Positions 1 through 9,487 of a stretch of 64,000 nt of DNA are shown piece by piece. Source of the DNA: Hymenobacter nivis (GTDB taxonomy: Bacteria; Bacteroidota; Bacteroidia; Cytophagales; Hymenobacteraceae); the NCBI RefSeq assembly GCF_003149515.1, contig NZ_CP029145.1, positions 3,162,001 through 3,226,000 of the forward strand, in the 5' to 3' direction. The notes beneath the pieces are model-generated. The model ran no database searches. It saw only the letters and a program-made list of their open reading frames with translations, and was not told the origin of the DNA. Each line of letters begins with the position of its first letter. Within the stretch, counting starts at the first letter, position 1. The translations under genes and the position numbers were made by a program.

Positions 1-2
1 CC

Positions 3-629
3 GAAGCCATGTGCCTGACCGACGCGCAAGCCGATTTCGTCAGCGAGCTGCCCGACCTGGGGCCCTACCAGGCCGTGGGCATCGGCCCCGGGCTGGGGCA
101 GGCCGATGCCACCCGCGCCGTATTGGAGGAGCTGCTGCGGACGGCCAAGGTGCCGCTCGTCATCGATGCCGACGCGCTGAACCTGCTGGGTGCGCACCGC
201 GAGCTGCTGGAATTACTACCCGAAAACACCGTGCTCACGCCCCACATCGGCGAGTTCACGCGCCTCACCGAAAAGGCCCACGACGACTACCACCGCCTCG
301 ATTTGCTGCGCGCCTTCATCCAAAAACACCGCTGCGTAGTGGTACTAAAGGGCGCCTACACCGCCGTGGGGGCCCCCGATGGCCAGGTGTACTTCAACAG
401 CACCGGCAACCCCGGCATGGGCACCGGCGGCAGCGGCGACGTGCTAACGGGCCTCGTACTGGCCCTGCGCGCCGACCAGCGCCTGGGGCCCCTGCACGCC
501 ACCCGCCTCGCCGTGCTGGCCCACGGCCACGCCGGCGACCTGGCCGCCGCCGAAACCGGCGAGGCCGGCCTCATCGCCGGCGACCTGGTGGCGCACATCG
601 GGCCGGCCTTGCAGGCGCTGACAGTTTAG
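3..629 (+). CDS. nnr: ADP-dependent NAD(P)H-hydrate dehydratase, C-terminal part (cut by window edge)
   Basis: The reading frame enters from the left edge, so the start lies outside. The visible 200-odd residues are the C-terminal (S)-NAD(P)HX dehydratase domain, a ribokinase-like fold that repairs hydrated NADH/NADPH using ADP or ATP. Visible blocks are VIDADALNLL, LTPHIGEFTRL and NPGMGTGGSGDVLTGL; the last holds the glycine-rich nucleotide loop and the catalytic Asp (GSGD). Whether an epimerase domain precedes it, as in the fused YjeF/Nnr protein, cannot be seen. It converges on the UbiA-like gene, with a weak hairpin region between them. Confidence 0.9.
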   Translation, partial: EAMCLTDAQADFVSELPDLGPYQAVGIGPGLGQADATRAVLEELLRTAKVPLVIDADALNLLGAHRELLELLPENTVLTPHIGEFTRLTEKAHDDYHRLDLLRAFIQKHRCVVVLKGAYTAVGAPDGQVYFNSTGNPGMGTGGSGDVLTGLVLALRADQRLGPLHATRLAVLAHGHAGDLAAAETGEAGLIAGDLVAHIGPALQALTV

Positions 630-639
630 CCCGGGGCCC

Positions 640-706
640 CTGCCCGAGTTATCAGTTGCTAGCAATTTCACAACCAATTGACTAACAACAAGCAAATGAC
701 AACCCA
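640..706. repeat. Imperfect inverted repeat between converging genes
   Basis: GTTATCAGTTGCT (648-660) pairs imperfectly (11 of 13) with AGCAAATGACAAC (691-703). It lies between two converging genes and uses the same words as the longer hairpin at 37184-37309, so it probably belongs to the same family of intergenic hairpins. Confidence 0.45.
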
Positions 707-726
707 TCTACTTTTGCATGGCCCTT

Positions 727-1575
727 TCAGAAGATGAAATACGCCGCGGCTTGCACCAGCAGTACGCCGTCGGTGAGCAGGGCGAAGAAGTAATCGTCGC
801 GCGACTCATCGGCCGTGGCGATGACGGCGGCGGCCAGCGCACCGGGCAGCAGCACGGCCAGCGGGGCCGCGCCGCGCCACAGGCCCAGGGACATGGCCCC
901 GGCCAGCAGCGCCAGTGCCAGCCACCGGGCCACCGGCACTCCCAGCACCCCCGGAAACGTGCGGGTGCCCGCCGCCCGGTCGCGCCCGTAGTCGCGGATA
1001 TCGAACACAATGGCCAGGGCCAGCACCAGCAAAAACCGCTGGTCGAGCAAGCTCTGGGCCTCGGCCCAGGGGCGGTGCAGGGCCAGCACGGGCAGCCCCA
1101 CCGTGATGAGCGACCACACGCCAGCGATGAGGAACACCTTCAGCAGCGGCACATCGCGCAAGGCCACCGGACGGCCGCGCCACCGCCCTAGCGGCCACGA
1201 GTACAGCAGGGCCAGCGCCGCCAGCGGCACTAGCAGTGGCATATAGTGCCACCAGCCATCGGCAAAAAACAGGTAGGCGCCGCCCAGCGCGGCGGCAACG
1301 GCCAGCCCGGCCAGGGCTCCGCGGTGCCGCTGCTGCCAGGCCTTGCGGCCCGACGTACCGGCCGGCTCGCGGTGCTTGAAGGGCAGCACGGCGTCGAGGT
1401 TGTACACGAGCAGGGTGGCGGCAAATACCAGCGCCACCACGCGCCCGCCCGGGGCCCCGGCCGCGGGCCACAGCCGCAGGGTGGCCGCCGTTTGGGCGGC
1501 GGCGGCGGCGGCCAGCCAAGCGCTGCTGTAGAGCACGGCATCGAGCAGGCGCAGGGGCAACGGGCGGCGGACCAT
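727..1575 (-). CDS. UbiA-like prenyltransferase family membrane protein
   Basis: A very hydrophobic protein of about 282 residues with roughly eight or nine predicted membrane segments. The stretch FDIRDYGRDRAAGTRTFPG (about residue 195) looks like the second Asp-rich motif of UbiA-type prenyltransferases (DxRDxxxDxxxGxxTxP). The first motif, normally NxxxDxxxD, is only weakly present as YNLDAVLPFKHRE. UbiA enzymes attach isoprenoid chains to aromatic acceptors in the membrane, but no substrate can be assigned here. An ATG at 1575 is preferred over a GTG at 1581. It lies downstream of ppa on the same strand, separated by a hairpin. Confidence 0.6.
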   Translation of the reverse strand: MVRRPLPLRLLDAVLYSSAWLAAAAAAQTAATLRLWPAAGAPGGRVVALVFAATLLVYNLDAVLPFKHREPAGTSGRKAWQQRHRGALAGLAVAAALGGAYLFFADGWWHYMPLLVPLAALALLYSWPLGRWRGRPVALRDVPLLKVFLIAGVWSLITVGLPVLALHRPWAEAQSLLDQRFLLVLALAIVFDIRDYGRDRAAGTRTFPGVLGVPVARWLALALLAGAMSLGLWRGAAPLAVLLPGALAAAVIATADESRDDYFFALLTDGVLLVQAAAYFIF

Positions 1576-1586
1576 GGGCACAAAGA

Positions 1587-1624
1587 ACGGCCCTGAAGCA
1601 AGCGGCTGCTTGCCCCAGGGCCGT
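1587..1624 (-). terminator. Hairpin downstream of ppa
   Basis: ACGGCCCTG (1587-1595) pairs perfectly with CAGGGCCGT (1616-1624), and an inner AAGCA/TGCTT stem lies in the loop. It is 26 bp past the ppa stop on the minus strand, where a short T-rich stretch follows. A terminator is likely. Confidence 0.6.
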
Positions 1625-1649
1625 CGAAACAGGCAGCTAGCCGGCGTGT

Positions 1650-2201
1650 TTAGCGCTTGCCGTTGCCGTAGGTATCCTCATAGAGCTTGATGCTGGCGTC
1701 GATGATGCGGTAGGCATCTTCGCGGCCCATGAAGCGCTCCACGCTCACGTGCTTGTGTTCCAAGGCCTTGTAGTCCTCAAAGAAGCGCTGCATTTCCAGC
1801 AGCATATGCGGGGGCAGGTCGGCGATGTCGTTGTAATGGTTCACCGAAATGTCGTGGGCGGCCACGGCAATGATTTTGTCGTCCTCCTCGTCTTGGTCCA
1901 CCATCTGCATCACGCCGATGACCTTGGCCTCCACCAGGCACATGGGTACGATGTCGACCGAGCACAGCACGAGGATGTCAAGCGGGTCGTGGTCGTCGCA
2001 ATAGGTCTGCGGAATGAAGCCGTAGGCGGCGGGGTAGTGCACGGCCGAGAACAGCACGCGGTCAAGCTTCAGCAGGCCGCTCTCTTTGTCGAGTTCGTAC
2101 TTGCCCTTGCTGCCTTTGGGAATTTCGATGATGGATTGCACCGTGTGGGGGAGGTTGTCGCCGCGCGATACGTCGTGCCAAGGGTTAAAGTGGGAAGTCA
2201 T
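1650..2201 (-). CDS. ppa: Soluble inorganic pyrophosphatase (family I)
   Basis: A 183-residue cytoplasmic enzyme that hydrolyses pyrophosphate to two phosphates with Mg2+, pulling biosynthetic reactions forward. The family I signature DHDPLDI is present (about residues 71-77), with KYELDKESG and [12 protein letters not shown] before it and the acidic EEDDKIIAV stretch after it. Length fits the family. The ATG at 2201 gives the usual short N-terminus. It is monocistronic by appearance, flanked by a hairpin downstream and about 210 bp of non-coding sequence upstream. Confidence 0.95.
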   Translation of the reverse strand: MTSHFNPWHDVSRGDNLPHTVQSIIEIPKGSKGKYELDKESGLLKLDRVLFSAVHYPAAYGFIPQTYCDDHDPLDILVLCSVDIVPMCLVEAKVIGVMQMVDQDEEDDKIIAVAAHDISVNHYNDIADLPPHMLLEMQRFFEDYKALEHKHVSVERFMGREDAYRIIDASIKLYEDTYGNGKR

Positions 2202-2357
2202 TCAGGGATAAGAAAATGGAAAATCAAAAAGGGTAACGGGGCCTGACGAATGCAGCACATACCAGATGTACCCGGCCCCGTTGCCGGAACGGGGCACCAA
2301 GTTACTGGGCCCTGGCCGAATATGCCTCAACGCATAAACACGCCCCGGGTTGGGCCA

Positions 2358-2410
2358 GGCCCCATTCGTGGGGCCTTAATCCGGAGTTCCCAGGCCCGCC
2401 AAGGCCTGGG
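2358..2410 (-). terminator. Two hairpins downstream of the PafA-like gene
   Basis: CCCAGGCC (2389-2396) pairs with GGCCTGGG (2403-2410) directly after the TAA stop of the phosphatase gene. A second stem, GGCCCCA (2358-2364) with TGGGGCC (2369-2375), closes a four-base loop. No long T run follows, so termination is likely but not certain. Confidence 0.5.
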
Positions 2411-2412
2411 CT

Positions 2413-4161
2413 TTAGCGGCCCAGCACCTCGCGCAGCGGCGTGCCGGTGCACCCGCTGGGCTCCTGGATGTGCAGCCACTGGGCCACGGTGGGGGCAATG
2501 TCCACGATTTTTACCGGCGCGGCCGACTCGCCGGGCTTCACGCCCCAACCCCAGAACAGCAGCGGCACATGGGTATCGTAGGCCCAGGAGGCCCCGTGGG
2601 TGGTGCCCTTCACCACCGGAAAACCGTAGGCTTCGAGCCAGCCCGGCTCCAGCACGGCCAGCACGTCGCCCGAGCGCGGGGCGTAAAAGCCGTTTTCCTG
2701 GTACATGCCGGTGCTCTCGCTCCAGTGGCCGCGCTGGAGGTCGGTGGCGGTGAAGGCCTGCGCCACGTGGGGCAGGCGCAGCAGCAGCTCGGCCATTTCG
2801 CCCTGCACCTTAGCCAGGTCCAGGCCCTTCTGGGCCAGCAGCGGGCGGTTGAGGTACACCTGCTGGTTCTCGTAGTCGAGCACCCAGGCGCCGGGGCCGT
2901 GGCGGCGCACCAGGGCCTGCTGCAACGAATCGCGCATGACGTTGGGGCCCACGCCGCCGCCGGGCAACCGGTGGGCCTGCAAGAAGCCCGGCGACTGGTC
3001 GGCGGCGTGGTCGGCGGTGAGGAACACCAGCACCTGGCCTTTGCCCACGGTTTTGTCGAGGTAGTCGAGCACGCGGGCCAGGTCCTGGTCGAGGCGCAGG
3101 TAGGTATCCTCCGTTTCCACGGCCGTGGTACCGAACTGGTGGCCCACATAGTCGGTGCTGCTGAAGCTCAGGGCCAGGAAGTCGGTTTGGCCGCGCTGGC
3201 CCATCTGCTCGGCCCGGATGGTTTCGATGGCAAAATCGGCCGTGAGCGAGTTGCCGAACGGTGTGGAGCGAATCAGGTCCAGGTTTTGGGGCGTAGCCTT
3301 GGGCGCGGTTTCGCCGGTAGCTTTCAGCGTAGCGCTCACCGCGGCCGGCAGCCCGGCGCTGAGCCGAGGCAGGTCGTGCGGAAACACAGGTTTGTCCTCG
3401 CCCTTAAACGCGCCCTCCCAGGGCTCGTCGTCGGGCGTGCTTTCGGTGTACTGGGCCAGCGGCAGCAGCGTATTCCAGGGCTTGCTGAGGTACTCGGCGG
3501 CATGCCCGGCGGCGTTGAACTTGTTTACCCATTCGGGTAGGGCCTGGGTGTAAAACGTGCTGCTGATGAAGGCCCCGTTGGCGCCGTCGTACCAGTAGGC
3601 GGCGCTGGCCGCGTGCCCGGCTGGCAAAATGCTGCCCCGGTCTTTGATGCAAACGCCGATGGTCTTGCTCTGGAAATTGGTGGCCAGCCGCAGCTCGTCG
3701 GTAATGGTGGTGGTGAGCAGGTGGCGCGGGCTCTGCTGCCCGGCCGCCGCCGAGCCGCCCACCGCCTGCACGGTCTTGTCCTCGGTCACGTAGGTGCTTT
3801 TGCCGTCTTCGCGCACGTACCAGTTGTTGCCCACAATGCCGTGGTTGGCGGGCGTCGTGCCCGTGTAGATGCTGCTGTGGCCGGGGCCCGTGTAGGTGGG
3901 CACGTAGTTGTAGTGGCAGCTGGCGTAACTGAAGCCCTGCCCCAGCAGGCGCCGGAAGCCGCCGCTGCCAAACTTGTCCCAGTAGCGGTACAGGTAATCA
4001 TAGCGCATCTGGTCCACTACGATGCCCACCACCAGCTTGGGGCGCGGCACGGGCTTGGGGCCGGGCTGGGAGGCAAATGCAGGGCCCACCAGCAGCGCGG
4101 CGGCCAGGGACAAAGCGGAGGCAAGGATTTTTTTCAAAGGCTGGGGCGAAGGCACCACCAC
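2413..4161 (-). CDS. Exported alkaline phosphatase, PafA-like (phosphodiesterase/alkaline phosphatase superfamily)
   Basis: About 580 residues with a signal peptide (LKKILASALSLAAALLVG then AFA). The two-zinc phosphatase core is complete: VVDQMRYDY near residue 50 (metal ligand), PTYTGPGHSSIYTG near residue 90 (nucleophile Thr), STDYVGHQFG (Asp, His ligands) and LTADHAADQSPG (Asp-His). These are the hallmarks of Flavobacterium PafA, a periplasmic phosphate-irrepressible phosphomonoesterase. The frame opens with three GTG codons at 4161; a TTG at 4137 giving M-K-K-I-L-A would make a cleaner signal peptide. A TAnnTTTG element lies only about 15 bp upstream, so the leader is very short with either start. 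Confidence 0.88.
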   Translation of the reverse strand: MVVPSPQPLKKILASALSLAAALLVGPAFASQPGPKPVPRPKLVVGIVVDQMRYDYLYRYWDKFGSGGFRRLLGQGFSYASCHYNYVPTYTGPGHSSIYTGTTPANHGIVGNNWYVREDGKSTYVTEDKTVQAVGGSAAAGQQSPRHLLTTTITDELRLATNFQSKTIGVCIKDRGSILPAGHAASAAYWYDGANGAFISSTFYTQALPEWVNKFNAAGHAAEYLSKPWNTLLPLAQYTESTPDDEPWEGAFKGEDKPVFPHDLPRLSAGLPAAVSATLKATGETAPKATPQNLDLIRSTPFGNSLTADFAIETIRAEQMGQRGQTDFLALSFSSTDYVGHQFGTTAVETEDTYLRLDQDLARVLDYLDKTVGKGQVLVFLTADHAADQSPGFLQAHRLPGGGVGPNVMRDSLQQALVRRHGPGAWVLDYENQQVYLNRPLLAQKGLDLAKVQGEMAELLLRLPHVAQAFTATDLQRGHWSESTGMYQENGFYAPRSGDVLAVLEPGWLEAYGFPVVKGTTHGASWAYDTHVPLLFWGWGVKPGESAAPVKIVDIAPTVAQWLHIQEPSGCTGTPLREVLGR

Positions 4162-4175
4162 GGCGCCGAACCAGG

Positions 4176-4183
4176 CAAAGGTA
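4176..4183 (-). promoter_or_regulatory. Bacteroidota -7 element (TACCTTTG) for the PafA-like gene
   Basis: TACCTTTG on the minus strand matches the Bacteroidota -7 consensus TAnnTTTG and sits just upstream of the phosphatase start. No clear -33 TTTG/TTG was found. Confidence 0.55.
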
Positions 4184-4280
4184 CTGCCCGGTCTACGGCT
4201 GCATCCGCCCCCCGCCGTTAAGTTTCGTAGACCTTTTTGCCCATCGGGGGCCCCTCCTTTTTCCTAACCACTCCCGCTGT

Positions 4281-4972
4281 TTGCTACCTGCCCTCATTTT
4301 CGACATGGACGGCGTTATCGTTGATAATACCGCCTACCAAGCCCGCGCGTTCCATCTGTTATTCCGCGGCCTGGGCCTGACCACCAATACCCGCACTTTG
4401 CTGAAACGCCTGAACGGAATGCCCGCCACCGACATCCTCAAGTTGGTATTTCGCCACCCCGTACCCGCCAAGCAGCTTAAGGAATACGCCGCCCAGCGCG
4501 GGTTTCTCTACCGCACCTTAGTACTGGAGCAAGCGCCGCGAAACGCCCGGCCTCACCGCATTTTTGCAAGCCGCCCGCGCCGCCGGCCACCCCATCGGCC
4601 TGGGCACGGGCTCCGGGGGGGCCATACTGAGCTACATCCTCAACCACCCGGAACTGCGGCAGTATTTCGACGCGGTGGTGGGCGAAGACGACATCAGCAA
4701 GGGCAATAAGCCCCACCCCCGATACCTTCGCCGTGGTGGCCCAGAAGCTGGGCGTAGCGCCCGCCGACTGCGTAGTATTTGAAGACGCCGTGCTAGGCGA
4801 GCAGGCCGCCCACCGGGCCGGTATGCACTGCGTGGCCATCACGTCGTCGCTCCCCGCCAAGGCTTTTCAAGCTCCGTTGTTAGCCATCAAAGATTTCACC
4901 GGCCTCACCCCTGCCGGACTGCTGGCCGCCCGGCAGGCGCAGCTGGTGGGGCCCCGGCCGCCCCGCCGTTAG
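4281..4972 (+). pseudogene. HAD-family hydrolase (beta-phosphoglucomutase-like), broken by two frameshifts
   Basis: The full set of HAD motifs is present but in three reading frames. FDMDGVIVDN near 4300 is motif I. After a +1 shift at about 4531-4540 the frame continues with GLGTGSGGAILSYILNHPEL (motif II). A second +1 shift at the C5 run 4716-4720 leads into VVFEDAVLGEQAAHRAG (motif IV). Taking one C out of that run restores GNKPHPDTFAVVAQKLG across the junction, which covers motif III Lys. A TTG at 4281 is the likely start. Both changes add a base, so they do not compensate. Either this is a recent pseudogene or the assembly has two indels, one of them in a homopolymer. Confidence 0.8.
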
Positions 4973-4990
4973 CTGGGGCCCCTAGCGCAA

Positions 4991-5060
4991 TTTTCAAGTC
5001 AGTGTACAGTCCATATATATGGACGGCATGTAGAATGGAGCGGCACTCCGTTCTACATGC
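4991..5060. repeat. Solo repeat end plus two palindromes
   Basis: Bases 4991-5012 match the end of the long inverted repeat at 56934-57073 at 19 of 22 positions. They run into a perfect 16-bp palindrome, GTCCATATATATGGAC (5009-5024). Next comes a hairpin with 15-bp arms, GCATGTAGAATGGAG (5026-5040) and CTCCGTTCTACATGC (5046-5060), with one mismatch. This looks like a fragment of a dispersed non-coding repeat. Confidence 0.6.
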
Positions 5061-5119
5061 GAATGCCAAACGGAGCACCACTCCGCTACGGCACCAAGTA
5101 CACCGATTCGGAAACCGCT

Positions 5120-5665
5120 CTAGGCTTGCGCCCAGCCCGGCGCCACCAAGGCCCGCAACAGTTCGGGGGCCGTTGAATATTCGCCCAAATCGAGCGGCAG
5201 GAAATGCAACCAGAAGCGTCCCGGAGCCGCCGCCACGGCGGTGAACACGTACCCGGGCTCCTGCCGCAGGTTCACGCGCAGACCCGCGTAAGCGTCCACC
5301 AGCCAAATAGCCGTCGCCGAAAAGTTATATAATGCGTCGGCCCACAGCGCGTAGCGGCCCGGGGCCAGGCCGGCTACGCTCAGCGCCACCGTGGTCGAAT
5401 TGGTGAGTTGGGCCAGCGGCAAGGCATAGGCCACGGCTCCCGAGCGGACCGACAGCCGCAGGGCCCCCGCCGTATTTTCAGCCTCGCCCTCGAAGCGAAT
5501 CAGGGTGCCCGATGATAGGCCGTCGGGCCCGTGCAACGTCAGGTGCAGTTGTGGGCAGAAATCATCGTGCTCAATGCGGGCCCCTGGCGTGGCGTAGACG
5601 TTGGCTAAGAAACGAGGCGCGCGCGCCTGGGCACCAGCAATGGCCTCAAAAAACTGGTTTTGCAT
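5120..5665 (-). CDS. Hypothetical protein, 181 residues
   Basis: No family was recognised. The protein has no signal peptide or membrane segment. It looks beta-rich, with alternating hydrophobic stretches such as LHLTLHGPDGLSSGTLIRF and TVALSVAGLAPGRYALWADA that recall an immunoglobulin-like or jelly-roll fold. It starts at an ATG (MQNQFFEAIAGAQ) and ends in a conserved-looking helix before the stop. Codon use resembles the neighbours, so it is probably a genuine gene. It stands alone between the broken HAD gene and the long gap before the ATP synthase operon. Confidence 0.6.
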   Translation of the reverse strand: MQNQFFEAIAGAQARAPRFLANVYATPGARIEHDDFCPQLHLTLHGPDGLSSGTLIRFEGEAENTAGALRLSVRSGAVAYALPLAQLTNSTTVALSVAGLAPGRYALWADALYNFSATAIWLVDAYAGLRVNLRQEPGYVFTAVAAAPGRFWLHFLPLDLGEYSTAPELLRALVAPGWAQA

Positions 5666-6090
5666 GATCTAAGGAAGAGTGGCCTGCACCGAACGAATCT
5701 TGGCGAAAAGAAAATGGGCCTCCGGTTCCGCTTTTACCAGGGCCTAGACAGATCAGAAGTGGAGGCACCGCCTACTAGGCAAAGGCGGCTAATTGAGCAA
5801 TAGATGAAATATTTCGCTAAAATATGCATTTTTTGGCATTTTACCATTCCCAAACACGCATTTCTTAGCCAAATACAATAATTATTCTCCTTAGAAGGCA
5901 ACGTTCACGGAAGTTCACCCTACGAAATGGTTAGCGGGCGGCCCTATTTCTTTGGCCTCCCAGAGCAAAGTCCAAGTTCGAGCTACGCTACTTCAACTTG
6001 AGTTTTGTTCCAGGGGCCCGGCAGGATACCGAGCACAATCCTTCGCTACAGTGACAGCATCGCCCTAAGTGAGGGCAGTTCTAAAAGCAA
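5666..6090. other. Gene-free stretch
   Basis: No supportable gene in about 425 bp. Part of it (about 5790-5900) is AT-rich compared with the rest of the window. It may hold the promoter of the leftward hypothetical gene, but no TAnnTTTG element was recognised. Confidence 0.5.
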
Positions 6091-6122
6091 AAAGCCCCGG
6101 AACCAATCGGTTCCGGGGCTTT
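6091..6122 (-). terminator. Strong intrinsic terminator of the ATP synthase operon
   Basis: A perfect 14-bp stem, AAAGCCCCGGAACC (6091-6104) with GGTTCCGGGGCTTT (6109-6122), closes a 4-base loop. On the minus strand T-rich sequence follows. It is 19 bp after the atpG stop. Confidence 0.9.
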
Positions 6123-6140
6123 CCAGTAACGTACTCTTTC

Positions 6141-7025
6141 CTAACCAGCGGCCAAGGCTTCGGCACCACCCACTATTTCGAGAATCTCAGTCGTGATGGC
6201 CGCCTGGCGCGTCCGGTTATAAGTCAATTTCAGCGACTTCAGCAATTCGCCGGCGTTCTCGGTGGCCTTGTCCATGGCCGTCATCCGGGCCCCGTGCTCC
6301 GAAGCATTGCTTTCCAACACTGCTTTGTAGAGCTGGATTTTCAGCGACTGCGGGATGAGTGTTTGCACAATATCCTCCTTGCTGGGCTCGAAAATATAGT
6401 CCACGTTGCTCGTGGCCACGGCGGCGGCTGGCGCCTCGGCGGGCACCAGTGGCAACAGCTGCTCGGTGCGCACCACCTGCGTGGCCACGTTCCGGGACTC
6501 GTTGAACACCATCATCACCTCGTCGTACTCGCCATTGCGGAAGCCGGCCATTGCCTGCTCAGCTGCCACGCGCACCGTGTCGAACGAAAGCTGGGCAAAC
6601 ACGTGCGTGTAGTTTCCCACCAACGGGCCCCGGCGGGCAAAGTAGTCGTTCGCCTTCTTGCCGATGGCCATCACCGAAATGTTAGCCGCCGGCAAATTCG
6701 CGTAACGTTGGGCCACCAAAGCGGCCACACCTTTGAACACGTTGGAGTTGAATGCGCCCGCCAAGCCCCGGTCCGATGTGATGGCGATAACCAGCACCCT
6801 GCGCACCTCGCGCACCGTGCCGTATTCGCTAACCGTATCGTCGTCAATCGCGCGGGTCAGGTTGGCCAGAATTGCATTCAGGCGCTGGGCGTAAGGCCGC
6901 ATGCGCACGATGTTGTCCTGGGCCCGGCGCAGCTTAGCAGCCGCCACCATTTTCATGGCTTTGGTGATCTGTTGCGTGCTGCTCACCGATTGGATGCGCG
7001 AGCGAACTTCTTTTAAACTGGCCAT
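6141..7025 (-). CDS. atpG: ATP synthase F1 gamma subunit
   Basis: The central rotor shaft of F1, which couples c-ring rotation to catalysis in alpha3beta3. The N-terminus MASLKEVRSRIQSVSSTQQ followed by ITKAMKMVAAAKLRRAQ is the classic gamma signature, and the C-terminal helix ends in YNRTRQAAITTEILEIVGGA. At 294 residues it has the expected length. It is the last gene of the operon; 212 bp of non-coding sequence separate it from atpA and the strong terminator follows. That gap is wide for an ATP synthase operon and could hold an extra promoter. Confidence 0.97.
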   Translation of the reverse strand: MASLKEVRSRIQSVSSTQQITKAMKMVAAAKLRRAQDNIVRMRPYAQRLNAILANLTRAIDDDTVSEYGTVREVRRVLVIAITSDRGLAGAFNSNVFKGVAALVAQRYANLPAANISVMAIGKKANDYFARRGPLVGNYTHVFAQLSFDTVRVAAEQAMAGFRNGEYDEVMMVFNESRNVATQVVRTEQLLPLVPAEAPAAAVATSNVDYIFEPSKEDIVQTLIPQSLKIQLYKAVLESNASEHGARMTAMDKATENAGELLKSLKLTYNRTRQAAITTEILEIVGGAEALAAG

Positions 7026-7237
7026 TAATCCTTATTTAGTATACCCAGCAGTGGTAATGCATTCGCCGTTCAACGCGTGCCAGAGGTCGTTGACTCCCCG
7101 CGCAAAACCATCCCGGTGAGCAAACACGTTTAGAACAGACACCATCAGCACAACCCGCCAAAACGAGTTACCTGATTTCGGGGGTTTAGAGGTTGATGCC
7201 TTGTTCATGTAAGCACTGTTGAAATGGGATTCTTAAA

Positions 7238-8821
7238 TTACTTCGCAGCGTAGCGCGACGATACATCCTTGGCTACCTCGCGCATGGCCTTGATGCCTGC
7301 ATCTTCGAGCTTGCCGGCTTTGAGGGCCTTCAGCACGTCGGGGTAACGCGAGTTCATCGTTTGGGTGTACTCCTTCTCAAATTCGCGCACCTTGTTCACG
7401 GGCACCTTGTCGAGCAAGCCATTGGTAGCCGCGTAGATAATGGCCACCTGGTCTTCCACTTTCACCGGCGAGAACTGCGGCTGCTTGAGGATTTCCAGGT
7501 TGCGGCGGCCGCGCTCGATGGTGAGCTTGGTCGAGGCGTCAAGGTCGGAACCGAACTTGGCAAAGGCTTCCAGCTCGCGGAATTGGGCCTGGTCAAGCTT
7601 CAGCGTGCCCGACACCTTCTTCATTGACTTAATCTGGGCGTTTCCACCCACGCGGCTCACCGAGATGCCCACGTTGATGGCCGGCCGCACACCGGAGTTG
7701 AAGAGGTTGGTTTCGAGGAAAATCTGGCCGTCCGTAATCGAAATTACGTTGGTCGGGATGTACGCCGATACGTCACCTGCCTGTGTCTCGATCAGCGGCA
7801 ATGCCGTCAGCGAGCCGCCGCCTTTCACGATGCCTTTGATGCTCTCTGGCAGGTCGTTCATGTCGCGGGCAATGCTGTCCGAGGCGTTGATTTTAGCGGC
7901 CCGCTCCAGCAAGCGGCTGTGCAGGTAAAACACGTCGCCGGGGTAAGCCTCGCGTCCGGGAGGACGGCGCAGCAGCAGCGATACCTCGCGGTAAGCCACG
8001 GCTTGTTTCGACAAGTCATCATACACCACCAGGGCCGGACGACCCGTGTCGCGGAAGAACTCGCCGATGGCGGCACCGGTGAAGGGCGCGTAGAACTGCA
8101 ACGGCGCGGGGTCGGCGGCCGAAGCCGATACCACCACGGTGTAGTCCATGGCACCGCCCTTGGTCAGGGAGTTCACCACCTGCGCCACCGTCGAGGCCTT
8201 CTGGCCCACGGCCACGTAAATGCAAAATACGGGTTCGCCGCGCTCAAAGAATTCACGCTGGTTAATAATCGTGTCAATAGCCACGGCCGACTTGCCCGTC
8301 TGGCGGTCACCGATGATCAGCTCGCGCTGGCCCCGGCCAATCGGGATCATGGCATCGATGCTCTTGATGCCGGTTTGCAGCGGTTCGGTTACGGGCTGAC
8401 GGAAAATAACGCCCGGCGCTTTGCGCTCCAGCGGCATCTCGTACAGCTGACCCTGAATGGGGCCCCGGCCGTCGATGGGCTGGCCGAGGGTGTTCACCAC
8501 GCGGCCCACAATGCCTTCGCCCACCTTAATGGAGGCAATCTTGTTGGTGCGGCGCACGGTGGCGCCTTCGCGAATTTCGCTGTAGTCGCCGAGCATTACG
8601 GCGCCGACGTTGTCTTCTTCCAGGTTCAACACAAGGGCCTGGAGGCCGTTTTCGAACTCCAGCAATTCGCCCGACTGCGCCTTGGTGAGGCCGTAGATGC
8701 GGGCCACGCCATCGCCCACTTGCAACACGGTGCCGACTTCTTCCAGCTCGGCTTCGGACTTGAAATTGGACAGCTGCTGCCGCAAGATTGCGGATACTTC
8801 GTCCGGACGTACTTCTGCCAT
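7238..8821 (-). CDS. atpA: ATP synthase F1 alpha subunit
   Basis: Non-catalytic nucleotide-binding subunit of F1, 527 residues. The P-loop [13 protein letters not shown] (about residue 172), the N-terminal crown with [11 protein letters not shown], and the alpha signature [20 protein letters not shown] are all visible. It begins at an ATG 9 bp after the atpH stop, as expected in a translationally coupled operon. The partner beta gene is not in the window. Confidence 0.98.
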   Translation of the reverse strand: MAEVRPDEVSAILRQQLSNFKSEAELEEVGTVLQVGDGVARIYGLTKAQSGELLEFENGLQALVLNLEEDNVGAVMLGDYSEIREGATVRRTNKIASIKVGEGIVGRVVNTLGQPIDGRGPIQGQLYEMPLERKAPGVIFRQPVTEPLQTGIKSIDAMIPIGRGQRELIIGDRQTGKSAVAIDTIINQREFFERGEPVFCIYVAVGQKASTVAQVVNSLTKGGAMDYTVVVSASAADPAPLQFYAPFTGAAIGEFFRDTGRPALVVYDDLSKQAVAYREVSLLLRRPPGREAYPGDVFYLHSRLLERAAKINASDSIARDMNDLPESIKGIVKGGGSLTALPLIETQAGDVSAYIPTNVISITDGQIFLETNLFNSGVRPAINVGISVSRVGGNAQIKSMKKVSGTLKLDQAQFRELEAFAKFGSDLDASTKLTIERGRRNLEILKQPQFSPVKVEDQVAIIYAATNGLLDKVPVNKVREFEKEYTQTMNSRYPDVLKALKAGKLEDAGIKAMREVAKDVSSRYAAK

Positions 8822-8830
8822 GATGCTGAT

Positions 8831-9391
8831 TTACAGTTTATTTTGATATGAATTTTCTTGCAGAGCGGTGCGCATCTTCCGCAGGCTGGAACGAACAGAT
8901 TCGTCGAGTTGCACGTCGCCCACCCGCAGCACGAAACCGCCAATCAGCGCCGGATCTACCTTTTCGGCTAGCTCCACACCGGAGTGGCCGGACTGGCGCG
9001 TTACCTCAGCGCGCATCTGCTCGCGCAGGGCGGGCGTGAGGGGCACGGCCGAAACAACTTCGGCCGTTTGGATGCCGCGCAATATGTTGTACTGCACCTT
9101 GAACTCCGCAGCGACGCTTTCCAACGCGCTTTCTCGGTTCTTATGGGTTAGGATGGTGAAGAAGCGCATGGTCATGTCCGTCACCTTACCCTGAAACAGC
9201 GCGGTGAGGATGGCCAGCTTCTTATCGTGCTTCACGATGGGGTTGCGCAACAGCAGGCGCAATTCGCGGCTGCCGCTCACTACTTGGTCCAGCAGGTCCA
9301 TGTCCTGCTTCACCAGTTCCAGCGTACCTTGCTCCTGTCCTAAGTCGAGGAGCGACTTGGCGTAGCGGGACGCTACTCGTTGGTCAGCCAT
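8831..9391 (-). CDS. atpH: ATP synthase F1 delta subunit
   Basis: Peripheral-stalk subunit that ties subunit b to the top of F1; 186 residues. The N-terminus MADQRVASRYAKSLLDLGQ and the C-terminal block DPALIGGFVLRVGDVQLDES (typical of the OSCP/delta family) are clear. It sits between atpF and atpA in the canonical order. Confidence 0.96.
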   Translation of the reverse strand: MADQRVASRYAKSLLDLGQEQGTLELVKQDMDLLDQVVSGSRELRLLLRNPIVKHDKKLAILTALFQGKVTDMTMRFFTILTHKNRESALESVAAEFKVQYNILRGIQTAEVVSAVPLTPALREQMRAEVTRQSGHSGVELAEKVDPALIGGFVLRVGDVQLDESVRSSLRKMRTALQENSYQNKL

Positions 9392-9487
9392 GTTGAGGGT
9401 AGCTAATAGCTATGGGCCGTTAACAAACGATTGGCCCCAGGGCCCGTCAGGAAACAGACCAAGTACCAACCGCTTTTAACCAGCGGC

